Assembly (NCBI GenBank): GCA_002685075.1
Contig: NYWO01000087.1
Span: 1 to 41,697 of the forward strand
Reading direction: 5' to 3'
Length of the DNA: 41,697 nt
Source: Arcobacter sp.
Lineage (GTDB): Bacteria; Campylobacterota; Campylobacteria; Campylobacterales; Arcobacteraceae
Of this stretch, positions 1-8,110 are shown piece after piece. The notes under the pieces were generated by a model, which made no database searches, was not told where the DNA came from, and saw only the letters and a program-made list of their open reading frames with translations. The translations under genes and the position numbers were made by a program. The first letter of the stretch is position 1; each line of letters opens with the position of its first letter.

Positions 1-37
1 CATTTAAAAGCGTTTTAATAGTTTCTAATCTATTCAA
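1..37 (-). CDS. rsfS: Ribosomal silencing factor RsfS, N-terminal start only (runs off the left edge)
   Basis: Twelve codons are visible on the minus strand, starting with TTG at 37 and reading M-N-R-L-E-T-I-K-T-L-L-N. This resembles the N-terminus of epsilonproteobacterial RsfS (DUF143 family), which binds ribosomal protein L14 and blocks subunit joining in starved cells. The likely ribosome binding site AAAGG lies inside the last codons of nadD, so the two genes are probably translationally coupled. nadD-rsfS is a common gene order. Only the start is present, so the call rests on this short match plus context. Confidence 0.6.
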   Translation of the reverse strand, partial: MNRLETIKTLLN

Positions 38-40
38 GAA

Positions 41-589
41 TTAACCTTTTTCTTTTCTTTGAAGATTTATTATATCTTCTTTTATTTGTATTGGTATAAA
101 ATCTAAATCAATTTTATCTCTTAACATTGTAGAACTAATGTTAATATCAATTTTCAAGTTCTTAAACTTAATAAAATCATTACTAACAAAACCATCTCTT
201 GAAGCAACAACAAAATGAACTAAGGATTTTAATTCATCAATTGAGTCCCATTTATTTAAATCTTTCATATTATCTGCACCAATAATTAAATAAATTTTCG
301 ACGCTTTATATAAGTTTTTTAAATATTTGATAGTTTCAATGGAGTAAACTGCTCTGTTTTGTTTTATCTCATAATCACTAATATCAACTTTAGGATTATT
401 AGAAAAAACTTTTTTTAAAAGTTTTTCTCTGATTCTAGGTTCTAACTGAAAGCTATTTTTAAAAGGATTTAAATATGTAGGAACTACAACTATTTTATCA
501 ATATCTAGCTTTTTTATTGCCTCATTTACAATTGCTTCATGAGCTATATGTACGGGGTCAAAACTACCACCAAATACTGCAAGTTGCAC
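41..589 (-). CDS. nadD: Nicotinate-nucleotide adenylyltransferase
   Basis: Joins ATP and nicotinate mononucleotide to make deamido-NAD in cytoplasmic NAD synthesis. The 182-residue protein begins with the nucleotidyltransferase motif GGSFDPVHIAH (residues 8-18) and has the C-terminal ISSTMLR motif expected of the family; length is normal for NadD. The start is GTG at 589, because an in-frame stop lies just upstream of it and only other frames or blocked positions offer ATG. An AAAGG ribosome binding site sits about 8-13 nt upstream. It is divergent from gap and followed at once by rsfS. Confidence 0.93.
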   Translation of the reverse strand: MQLAVFGGSFDPVHIAHEAIVNEAIKKLDIDKIVVVPTYLNPFKNSFQLEPRIREKLLKKVFSNNPKVDISDYEIKQNRAVYSIETIKYLKNLYKASKIYLIIGADNMKDLNKWDSIDELKSLVHFVVASRDGFVSNDFIKFKNLKIDINISSTMLRDKIDLDFIPIQIKEDIINLQRKEKG

Positions 590-622
590 TTAATTCATAC
601 CTTTGTTATATACTTAAATAAT

Positions 623-628
623 ATTATA
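623..628 (-). promoter_or_regulatory. -10 box of the nadD-rsfS promoter
   Basis: The minus strand reads TTGCTATAATATTATT here, with a perfect TATAAT. The predicted transcription start is near 616, giving a leader of about 27 nt before the nadD GTG. No clear -35 box is seen, as is usual for the sigma-70 of this phylum. Confidence 0.6.
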
Positions 629-667
629 GCAATTTTTCGATAAAATATCTACACTTAAGATTTACAC

Positions 668-674
668 AAGGGGA
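668..674 (+). promoter_or_regulatory. Ribosome binding site of gap
   Basis: AAGGGGA lies four bases before the ATG at 679 and is one of the stronger Shine-Dalgarno sequences in the window. A weak -10-like TAAAAT at 641-646 may be the gap promoter. Confidence 0.6.
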
Positions 675-678
675 AAAT

Positions 679-1674
679 ATGGCTATTAAAGTTGCGATTA
701 ATGGATTAGGAAGAATTGGAAGATGTGTAGCAAAGATAGTTGCTTCAAGAAATGATGTTGAATTAGTAGCAGTAAATGCTAGTGGTAGTGAAGAAATGAT
801 TCAATACAACTTAAGATATGATACAGTTCATGGAAACAATCAAGATATTAAAGTTGAAGATGGGTTTATTACTATTGGAAATGATAAAGCAAAGTTATTA
901 GCGGAACGTGATCCTGCAAAATTAGATTTTGCATCATATGGTGCTGATGTAGTTCTTGAATGTACTGGTGCCTTTTTAACTCAAGAAGCATGCCAAGCAT
1001 ACGTTGATAGTGGTGTTAAAAAAGTTGTAATGTCTGCACCTGCTAAAGATGATACTCCAACTTTTGTAATGGGAGCAAATGAGAAAACATATGCAGGTCA
1101 AGCTATTGTTTCAAATGCTTCTTGTACAACAAATGGTTTAGCACCAGTTGCTAAAGTACTTGATGATACTTATGGAATTGAGAAAGGTTTAATGACTACA
1201 ATTCATTCATACACTTCATCTCAGCCAATTTTAGATGCTAAAGATAAAAAAGACCCAAGAAAAGGAAGAGCGGGTGCAACTAACTTAATTCCTGCATCAA
1301 CAGGTGCTGCAAAAGCCATTGGAAAAGTTATGCCACACTTAAATGGAAAATTAAATGGTCAAGCAATTAGAGTTCCAACTCCAAATGTTTCAATGGTTGA
1401 TTTAACTGTTACATTAAAAAAAGACACTACTTTAGAAGAAATTCAAGCTGCATTTACAGAAGCTTCAAATGGATATTTAAAAGGTATTTTAGGTGTTGAT
1501 GTTGAATGTAGAGTTAGTTCAGATTTCAATGGTGAGACTTTATCTACAGTTGTTCCTTTAGATACTATTCAAGTTATTGAAAATAATATGGTAAAAATAC
1601 TTTCATGGTATGACAATGAGTGGGGTTATTCAACTAGACTTGTTGACATGGGTGTACACGTAGCAACAAACTAA
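679..1674 (+). CDS. gap: Glyceraldehyde-3-phosphate dehydrogenase, type I
   Basis: Interconverts glyceraldehyde 3-phosphate and 1,3-bisphosphoglycerate with a nicotinamide cofactor in glycolysis/gluconeogenesis. The 331-residue protein opens with the Rossmann motif INGLGRIGR (about residues 7-15), carries the active site SNASCTTN with catalytic Cys149, and ends with the conserved WYDNEWGYS. Length is normal. It is first in a same-strand cluster with pgk, tpiA and fabI; pgk follows after 21 nt with its own AAAGG ribosome binding site. Confidence 0.96.
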   Translation: MAIKVAINGLGRIGRCVAKIVASRNDVELVAVNASGSEEMIQYNLRYDTVHGNNQDIKVEDGFITIGNDKAKLLAERDPAKLDFASYGADVVLECTGAFLTQEACQAYVDSGVKKVVMSAPAKDDTPTFVMGANEKTYAGQAIVSNASCTTNGLAPVAKVLDDTYGIEKGLMTTIHSYTSSQPILDAKDKKDPRKGRAGATNLIPASTGAAKAIGKVMPHLNGKLNGQAIRVPTPNVSMVDLTVTLKKDTTLEEIQAAFTEASNGYLKGILGVDVECRVSSDFNGETLSTVVPLDTIQVIENNMVKILSWYDNEWGYSTRLVDMGVHVATN

Positions 1675-1695
1675 TTTTAATAAAGGCAAATACAA

Positions 1696-2892
1696 ATGAA
1701 ATTACAAGAACTTAAGAATATTGATATCGCTGGGAAAAGAGTATTTATTAGATGTGACTTTAACGTACCAATGGATGAATATAATAACATCACTGATGAC
1801 AGAAGAATTAGATCTGCATTAAATACAATTAGATATTGTATTGATAATGATTGTTCAATTATTTTAGCATCGCATTTTGGTAGACCAAAAGAAAAATTTG
1901 ACCCTGAGTTTTCATTAAAGCCTGTTGCAAAAAGATTGCATACACTTTTAAAACAAGATATTAAAATGGCAGATCATATTGTAAGACAAGAGACTCTTGA
2001 TAGAGCTAAAAATCTTAAATCTGGTGAAATATTATTATTAGAAAATCTTAGATATAACGATGGTGAAAAAGAAAATAACCCTGAATTTGCTGCAAAATTA
2101 GCTTCAATGGCAGAAGTATTTATTAACGATGCTTTTGGGGTTTCACATAGAGCTCATGCATCTGTAGAAGGTATTGCAAAACATTTTGATATTGAACATA
2201 AAGCAGCAGGATTCTTACTTGCAAAAGAGATTAAATTTTTCCATCATATAGTTCATGAACCTAAACGTCCTTTTGTTTCTATTGTTGGTGGTTCAAAAGT
2301 ATCTGGAAAACTGGAAGCCTTATATAATCTTGTACCAAAAGTTGATAAGATAATTATTGGTGGAGGAATGGCCTTTACTTTCTTAAAAGCTCTAGGACAT
2401 GAAGTTGGAAATTCATTAGTTGAAGAAGATTTAATTCCTGAAGCTAAAAGAATTATGGAAGAAGCAAAAAATAGAGGTGTTAAACTTTATTTACCTGTAG
2501 ATGTAGTTGCAGCTGAAGCTTTTGATGCTGAAGCAATAGCAAAACACGTAACAGTTCAAGAAATACCAAAAAATTGGATGGGACTTGATATTGGACCTGC
2601 AACTGCTCAATTATTCTCTTTAGCTTTAAGAGATGCTAATACTATTTTATGGAATGGCCCAATGGGTGTTTATGAAATGGATAAATTTGCAAAAGGTAGT
2701 ACAAAAGTATCTCATGCAGTTGCATCTTCTTTTGCTACAACTGTTGTAGGTGGTGGTGATACTGCTGACTTAGTTAGAGTAACTGGTGATGAAGATGAAA
2801 TGACTTTTATTTCTACTGGTGGTGGAGCTTCTTTAGAATTAATTGAAGGAAAAATTTTACCAGGTGTTAAAGCACTTTTAATTGAGGAATAG
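1696..2892 (+). CDS. pgk: Phosphoglycerate kinase
   Basis: Transfers phosphate from 1,3-bisphosphoglycerate to ADP, the step after GAPDH. The 398-residue protein has the N-terminal RCDFNVP substrate motif (about 19-25), the SHFGRP segment (about 59-64), the hinge GGSKVSGK, the nucleotide-side WNGPMGVYE and the C-terminal GGGDT and STGGGASLE motifs. Length is typical for bacterial Pgk. It ends with TAG, showing that amber is an ordinary stop in this genome. tpiA starts two bases later and uses the GAGGAA at the pgk end as its ribosome binding site. Confidence 0.96.
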   Translation: MKLQELKNIDIAGKRVFIRCDFNVPMDEYNNITDDRRIRSALNTIRYCIDNDCSIILASHFGRPKEKFDPEFSLKPVAKRLHTLLKQDIKMADHIVRQETLDRAKNLKSGEILLLENLRYNDGEKENNPEFAAKLASMAEVFINDAFGVSHRAHASVEGIAKHFDIEHKAAGFLLAKEIKFFHHIVHEPKRPFVSIVGGSKVSGKLEALYNLVPKVDKIIIGGGMAFTFLKALGHEVGNSLVEEDLIPEAKRIMEEAKNRGVKLYLPVDVVAAEAFDAEAIAKHVTVQEIPKNWMGLDIGPATAQLFSLALRDANTILWNGPMGVYEMDKFAKGSTKVSHAVASSFATTVVGGGDTADLVRVTGDEDEMTFISTGGGASLELIEGKILPGVKALLIEE

Positions 2893-2894
2893 TA

Positions 2895-3605
2895 ATGGCA
2901 ATTATTGCTTCAAATTTTAAAACAAATCATACAAGAAAATCTACAAATGATTTTATAGAAAATGTAAATAATTTTCTACTTTCAAATGATATTAAAGAAG
3001 AAGTATATGTTTTCCCAACAGCTACTTCTCTTGATTACTTTAAAACTGTTTCAAATTTTACTCTAGGAGCACAAAATGCGTATGCAACTACTAATGGCTC
3101 GTTTACAGGTGAAATTGGAACAGAACAGTTAGATGAATTTGGAATAAAAACTATTTTAATAGGGCATTCTGAAAGAAGACATATTCTTGGTGAATCACAA
3201 GAAGAAATTGCAAAAAAGTTTTCTTTTTACAGTGAACTTGGATATAAAATAATTTATTGTATTGGAGAACCTTTAGAAGTAAAAGAGCAAGGTTTAGAAA
3301 AAACTTTAGAATATGTTTATGAGCAGTTTGTTGGAATTGATACAAATTACGAAAATCTAATTTTAGCTTATGAACCTGTTTGGGCAATTGGTACTGGTGT
3401 TACTGCAACTAACACTGATATAACTTCTGTTCATTCAGCAATCAAATCTAAAATAGCAAAGCCACTATTATATGGTGGAAGTGTAAAAGTAGCAAACGCT
3501 CATGAAATTTGTGCTCTTGATGGTGTTGATGGTGCATTAATAGGAACTGCTTCATGGAAAGTAGAAGATTTTAAACAAATTATTGAAAATACAAAGGATT
3601 TATAG
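2895..3605 (+). CDS. tpiA: Triosephosphate isomerase
   Basis: Interconverts dihydroxyacetone phosphate and glyceraldehyde 3-phosphate. The 236-residue TIM barrel has the N-terminal SNFKTN (the catalytic-lysine segment), the catalytic-histidine motif IGHSERR, the catalytic-glutamate motif YEPVWAIGTG and the phosphate-binding LYGGSV. The protein is slightly shorter than the usual 245-255 residues, as in Campylobacter relatives. It sits two bases after pgk, and fabI begins immediately after its TAG stop. Confidence 0.95.
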   Translation: MAIIASNFKTNHTRKSTNDFIENVNNFLLSNDIKEEVYVFPTATSLDYFKTVSNFTLGAQNAYATTNGSFTGEIGTEQLDEFGIKTILIGHSERRHILGESQEEIAKKFSFYSELGYKIIYCIGEPLEVKEQGLEKTLEYVYEQFVGIDTNYENLILAYEPVWAIGTGVTATNTDITSVHSAIKSKIAKPLLYGGSVKVANAHEICALDGVDGALIGTASWKVEDFKQIIENTKDL

Positions 3606-4430
3606 ATGTTTATGAAAGGTAAAAAAGGGGTAATTCTAGGAGTTGCAAATAATAAGTCAATAGCTTATGGAATTGCAAAAGCATGTGCAGACCAAGGTGC
3701 ACAAATTGCATTTACTTACTTAAATGATTCTTTAAAGAAAAGAGTTGAACCAATCGCAGCAGAATTTGGAAGTGAAGATAAAGTATATCCATGTGATGTA
3801 TCAAATCCTGATGAAATTAAAGCTTTAAAAGAATCTTTAGAAAAAGACATGGGTCAAATTGATTTTATTGTTCATTCAATTGCTTTTGCTCCAAAAGATG
3901 GATTAACTGGAAGATTTTATGATATTCCAAAAGCATCTTTTGATATAGCTATGGATGTTTCTGTTTACTCATTAATTGAAGTTGTACGTGAACTTAAGCC
4001 AATTATGAGTGATAATTGTTCAGTGTTAACACTTTCTTATTATGGTGGAGTTAAATATATTCCAAACTATAATTTAATGGGTGTTGCAAAAGCAGCTTTA
4101 GAAATGACTACAAAATATCTTGCAGAAGACCTTGGACGTGATGGAATTAGAGTAAATGCTATTTCTGCAGGTCCTATTAAAACACTAGCAGCTGCTGGAA
4201 TTGGTGAATTTAGATTTATGCTTAAATGGAATGAAGCTCACTCACCACTTAAAAAGAATGTAACAACAACTGAAGTTGGGAACTCAGGTATGTATTTACT
4301 TTCTGATTTAAGCTCAGCAGTAACTGGTGAAATTCACTATGTTGATTGTGGATTTAATATTATGGGTATGCCAGCAACTACATTTGATGAAAATGGGAAA
4401 CAGCAGATTGCATGGAATGGTGAAAATTAA
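3606..4430 (+). CDS. fabI: Enoyl-[acyl-carrier-protein] reductase (NADH), FabI type
   Basis: Reduces trans-2-enoyl-ACP in the last step of fatty acid elongation; it is the target of triclosan-type inhibitors. This 274-residue short-chain dehydrogenase has a divergent cofactor loop with NNKSIAYGIA (about 16-25) and the FabI-type active site Y-x6-K in NYNLMGVAKAALE. The start at 3606 directly follows the tpiA stop and has AAAGGA at 3593-3598, seven bases upstream; a second in-frame ATG at 3612 is possible but worse spaced. It is probably co-transcribed with the glycolytic genes. Confidence 0.94.
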   Translation: MFMKGKKGVILGVANNKSIAYGIAKACADQGAQIAFTYLNDSLKKRVEPIAAEFGSEDKVYPCDVSNPDEIKALKESLEKDMGQIDFIVHSIAFAPKDGLTGRFYDIPKASFDIAMDVSVYSLIEVVRELKPIMSDNCSVLTLSYYGGVKYIPNYNLMGVAKAALEMTTKYLAEDLGRDGIRVNAISAGPIKTLAAAGIGEFRFMLKWNEAHSPLKKNVTTTEVGNSGMYLLSDLSSAVTGEIHYVDCGFNIMGMPATTFDENGKQQIAWNGEN

Positions 4431-4431
4431 A

Positions 4432-4559
4432 TATAAAGCTTAAGTTTTCGTACAATACCTGCGTTGTCTAAAAAAATTCAAAACAGTCACATACTTAAGT
4501 ATGCTCCTGCTTTGAATTTTCTCTCCGCCTTGGTCTTGTACAAAATCTTACACTTTATA
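4432..4559. repeat. 128-nt imperfect inverted repeat (possible dispersed element or structured RNA)
   Basis: The two halves fold on each other over almost the whole length. The outer arm TATAAAG (4432-4438) pairs with CTTTATA (4553-4559); GTACAA (4450-4455) pairs with TTGTAC (4536-4541); AAAATTCAAA (4473-4482) pairs with TTTGAATTTT (4511-4520); the centre is the perfect palindrome CATACTTAAGTATG (4490-4503). Interior mismatches are spread between the arms. It has no coding potential that I trust, and it is less AT-rich than the flanking gap. It resembles repetitive extragenic hairpins found in several proteobacteria, but I cannot confirm other copies. Confidence 0.65.
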
Positions 4560-4659
4560 ATATTTATTTTAAACAAAAGAAAAGAAGAAGTTTTAATTTA
4601 GTATTTTTGAATTTTAAATTAAAATTTTAATGAATAAAGAAATAGGATAATTATAAAAA

Positions 4660-5838
4660 ATGAATATAGATTTTAAAGAATTAGCGAATAAATATCAAAC
4701 TCCATACTATGTATATGATTTTGATCATATTACTTCTCAATATGAAGAATTAAAAGGTGCCTTTAAAGCAAGAAAATCAATTTTAGCATATGCTGTAAAA
4801 GCAAACTCGAACCTTTCAGTTATTAAACATTTAGTGGAATTAGGTGCTGGTGCTGATTGTGTATCAATTGGTGAAGTAAAAAGAGCTTTAAAAGTTGGAA
4901 TTGCTCCTTATAAAATCATTTTTTCAGGTGTTGGGAAAATAGATACAGAAATTGAAGAAGCTTTAGGTCTTGGTATTTTAATGATAAACGTTGAAAGTGC
5001 TGCAGAACTTAGTAGAGTTGAAACAATTGCAAAAAAATTAGATGTAATTGCAAGAATTTCTATTAGAGTTAATCCTAATATTGATCCTCAAACACATCCA
5101 TATATTTCAACTGGATTACATGAAAATAAATTTGGAGTTGATATTGATACTGCAAAAAGAATGTATATTCAGTGTAAAAACTCTAAAAACTTAGAACCAA
5201 CTGGAATTCATTGTCATATTGGTTCTCAACTTACTCAACTTGAACCTATTAAAGAGTCTGTAAAAATCGTATCTGATTTAGTAAGAAACTTACAAGCTAT
5301 TAAAATTGAACTTTCATTTTTTGATGTTGGTGGTGGTTTAGGTATTGTTTATGATGATGAAAAACTAATTGATACAAATGAATATGCACAAGCTATTTTA
5401 GAGTGTTTATTTGGTTTAGATATTACAATAGTTTGTGAACCAGGAAGATTTTTAGTTGGAAACTCTGGAGTATTTGTATCAAAAGTACTTTATGAAAAAG
5501 TAAATGGAAACAAAAGATTTGTTATTGTTGATGGAGCTATGAATGACTTAATTAGACCAGCTTTATACGATGCTTATCATAAAGTTGAAGTATTAAATGA
5601 CAATGAAGAATTAAGTGATTGTAATCTTGTAGGTCCTGTTTGTGAAAGTGGAGATTTCTTTGCAAAGAATATTAATTTACCTCAAACACAACATAATGAT
5701 TTAGTTGCAATTTATTCTGCTGGAGCTTATTGTTTTACAATGGCATCAAACTATAATACAAGAAATAAAGTAGCAGAAATTGCAGTAGAAAATGGTGAAG
5801 ATAGACTTATTAGAAGAAGAGAAACTTTGATGATTTAA
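4660..5838 (+). CDS. lysA: Diaminopimelate decarboxylase, C-terminal tail apparently lost by frameshift
   Basis: Removes CO2 from meso-diaminopimelate to give L-lysine, using pyridoxal phosphate. The 392-residue protein has the PLP-lysine motif YAVKANSN (about residues 44-51), the HCHIGSQ segment, the GGGLGI and EPGRFLV phosphate/substrate motifs and the CESGDFF active-site motif near the C-terminus. It ends abruptly as RRRETLMI. In the next frame the DNA continues as F-D-D-L-I-A-H-E-E-E-F-L-K and stops at 5865-5867, matching the usual tail after RRRET. One T missing from the run at 5826-5828 would explain this. The catalytic core is complete. pheA follows. Confidence 0.92.
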   Translation: MNIDFKELANKYQTPYYVYDFDHITSQYEELKGAFKARKSILAYAVKANSNLSVIKHLVELGAGADCVSIGEVKRALKVGIAPYKIIFSGVGKIDTEIEEALGLGILMINVESAAELSRVETIAKKLDVIARISIRVNPNIDPQTHPYISTGLHENKFGVDIDTAKRMYIQCKNSKNLEPTGIHCHIGSQLTQLEPIKESVKIVSDLVRNLQAIKIELSFFDVGGGLGIVYDDEKLIDTNEYAQAILECLFGLDITIVCEPGRFLVGNSGVFVSKVLYEKVNGNKRFVIVDGAMNDLIRPALYDAYHKVEVLNDNEELSDCNLVGPVCESGDFFAKNINLPQTQHNDLVAIYSAGAYCFTMASNYNTRNKVAEIAVENGEDRLIRRRETLMI

Positions 5839-5896
5839 TTGCACATGAAGAAGAATTTTTAAAATAATTATTTAGTCAAAAGAAGAAAGGGTACTT

Positions 5897-6964
5897 ATGA
5901 GTGAAACAGGATTATTAGAATTAAGAAATAAACTTGATAATATAGATGATCAATTATTAAAACTAATTAATCAAAGAATGGAAGTTGTTCATCAAGTAGG
6001 AGTACTAAAAGCACACAGTGGTGGAGCTATTTATAGACCTGAGAGAGAAAAAGCAATTATTGATAGATTAGAGTCTTTAAATGAAGGAAAATTAAATAGA
6101 GCGGCTATTGAAGCACTATTTTTAGAAATATTTGCAATATCAAGAAACCTTGAACTTCCTGAAAATGTTGCATATTTAGGACCTGAAGGAAGCTTTACTC
6201 ATCAAGCAGCTGAAGGAAGATTTGGAGCAATGAGTTCTTATGTTTCAATTGCATCTATAAAAGGAATTTTTAGAGAAGTTGATACAAAAAAAGCTAGATT
6301 TGGAGTTGTTCCAATTGAAAATTCATCAAATGGAATAGTTACAGATACTATTAACTGCTTAAATAAATATAATTTAAAAATTATTGCAGAAGTAGTGTTG
6401 GATATTCATCATACTTTAGCCTCAACTTGTGATAAAGTTGAAGATATTAAAAGAATTTATTCTAAAGATATTGCTTTTGAACAATGTAGAAAATTTTTAG
6501 CAAACTTTGGATTAGATGAAGTTGAACAAATACCAATTGAATCTACTACTAAAGCTGCAAAAATTGCGATTAATGAACCAGGAAGTGCAGCTATTTGTCC
6601 TCATGTTGGTGCAAAACTAAACAATCTTCCTATTTTATTTGAAAATATTGAAGATAAAGATAATAATAGAACAAGATTTTTTATAATCAGTGACTTTGAA
6701 AATGGACAAAGTGGAAATGATAAAACATCAATCTTAGTAGAACTTTCAGATAAACAAGGTGCACTTGTTGATTTTTTAATAGATTTTAAAAATGCTGGAG
6801 TTAACTTCACTAAGATTAAATCACATATTGCTGAAGGAACTTCAATATTTTTTATTGATTTTGATGGGCATAAAGATGATGATGGTATAAAAGAAATATT
6901 AGAAAAACATAAAGATTCTGTAAAAATTTTAGGATCATATGTAAAAGAAATACACGATATTTAA
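5897..6964 (+). CDS. pheA: Bifunctional chorismate mutase / prephenate dehydratase
   Basis: Converts chorismate to prephenate and then to phenylpyruvate for phenylalanine synthesis. The 355 residues divide into an AroQ-type helical chorismate mutase (about 5-90), a prephenate dehydratase domain starting at YLGPEGSFTHQAA (about 97-109) with the NRTRFFII segment, and a C-terminal ACT domain (about 275-350, GALVDFLIDFKNAGVNFTKI) that would bind phenylalanine for feedback control. AGAAAGG lies upstream of the ATG. hisC follows after 24 nt, whose product could act on aromatic as well as histidine intermediates. Confidence 0.95.
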   Translation: MSETGLLELRNKLDNIDDQLLKLINQRMEVVHQVGVLKAHSGGAIYRPEREKAIIDRLESLNEGKLNRAAIEALFLEIFAISRNLELPENVAYLGPEGSFTHQAAEGRFGAMSSYVSIASIKGIFREVDTKKARFGVVPIENSSNGIVTDTINCLNKYNLKIIAEVVLDIHHTLASTCDKVEDIKRIYSKDIAFEQCRKFLANFGLDEVEQIPIESTTKAAKIAINEPGSAAICPHVGAKLNNLPILFENIEDKDNNRTRFFIISDFENGQSGNDKTSILVELSDKQGALVDFLIDFKNAGVNFTKIKSHIAEGTSIFFIDFDGHKDDDGIKEILEKHKDSVKILGSYVKEIHDI

Positions 6965-6988
6965 TAGTAATAAAAATTAGGAATAAAT

Positions 6989-8095
6989 ATGAATTTTAAT
7001 AAAGTATTAGACAATGTTACAATTTATGAAGCTGGGAAACCAATTGAATTAGTAGTTCGAGAGTATGGAATTGATCCAAAAGATATTATAAAACTTGCTT
7101 CAAATGAAAACCCATATGGTACATCTCCTAAAGTAACTTCAAAAGTTAAAGAAATCGCTGGAAATATGTTTGTATATCCAGATGATTCAATGTATGAATT
7201 AAAAGAAGCTTTAGCAAATAAATTTGAAGTAAATGAATCAAATATTATTGTTGGCTCAGGAAGTGATCAAATTTTAGAGTTTTGTGTACATGCAAAATGT
7301 GATAGTGATTCTAAAATTTTAATGAGCAAAACTACATTTGCAATGTATGAAATTTATGGAAAACAAACGGGCTCAAAAATTTTAAAAACAAAAGATGATG
7401 AACATAATTTAGAACAATTTGCTTCTATGTATAAAGAACATGGTGCTGATATTATTTTTCTTTGTTTACCAAACAATCCTTTAGGTGAATGTTTAGATAA
7501 AGATGATGTTTATGAATTTTTAGAAACTATTGATAAAGATACTTTAGTAGTAATTGATGGCGCTTATCAAGAATATGCTTCTTTTAAAGATGAAAAGAAA
7601 AAAATTAATCCAAAAGATTTAATTAATACATTCCCTAATTGTATTTATTTAGGAACTTTCTCTAAAGCTTATGCCTTAGGTGGAATGAGAGTTGGTTATG
7701 GAATTGCTCAAGAAGATATTATTAAAACTTTATATAAACTTCGTGCACCTTTTAACATCACGACTTTAACACTTGCAGCTGCTATTGAAGCACTTAAAGA
7801 TGAAGAGTTTGTTACTTCTTGTATTGCTAAAAATTTTGATGAAATGAAAAGGTATGAAGAGTATGCACAAAAGAAAGGTTTTGATTATATTGATTCATAT
7901 ACAAATTTTATAACACTAAAATTTGGTGATTTATACTCTTCAAAAGAAGTAGCTCAAAACTTATTAGAACTTGGTGTAATTGTAAGAGATTTAACAGGTT
8001 ATGGAGTTAATGCAATTAGAATTACAATTGGTTCTATGAGTCAGAATACAAGAGTATTTAAAGTTCTAGATAGTGTATTTGAAAAACTAAAATAA
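6989..8095 (+). CDS. hisC: Histidinol-phosphate aminotransferase
   Basis: PLP-dependent class I/II aminotransferase of histidine synthesis. The 368-residue protein has the SNENPYG N-terminal motif (about 38-44), CLPNNPLG, the VIDGAYQEY aspartate segment and the PLP-lysine motif [16 protein letters not shown]. Enzymes of this subgroup often also transaminate phenylpyruvate and 4-hydroxyphenylpyruvate, and the position directly after pheA fits that broader use; this is inference. A TAGGAA ribosome binding site precedes the ATG. Confidence 0.92.
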   Translation: MNFNKVLDNVTIYEAGKPIELVVREYGIDPKDIIKLASNENPYGTSPKVTSKVKEIAGNMFVYPDDSMYELKEALANKFEVNESNIIVGSGSDQILEFCVHAKCDSDSKILMSKTTFAMYEIYGKQTGSKILKTKDDEHNLEQFASMYKEHGADIIFLCLPNNPLGECLDKDDVYEFLETIDKDTLVVIDGAYQEYASFKDEKKKINPKDLINTFPNCIYLGTFSKAYALGGMRVGYGIAQEDIIKTLYKLRAPFNITTLTLAAAIEALKDEEFVTSCIAKNFDEMKRYEEYAQKKGFDYIDSYTNFITLKFGDLYSSKEVAQNLLELGVIVRDLTGYGVNAIRITIGSMSQNTRVFKVLDSVFEKLK

Positions 8096-8110
8096 GCTTT
8101 GGGAGAAATT

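Noticed and set aside
4593-4650. AT-rich palindromic stretch before lysA
   Set aside because: It is made almost only of A and T runs, where self-complementarity is expected by chance.
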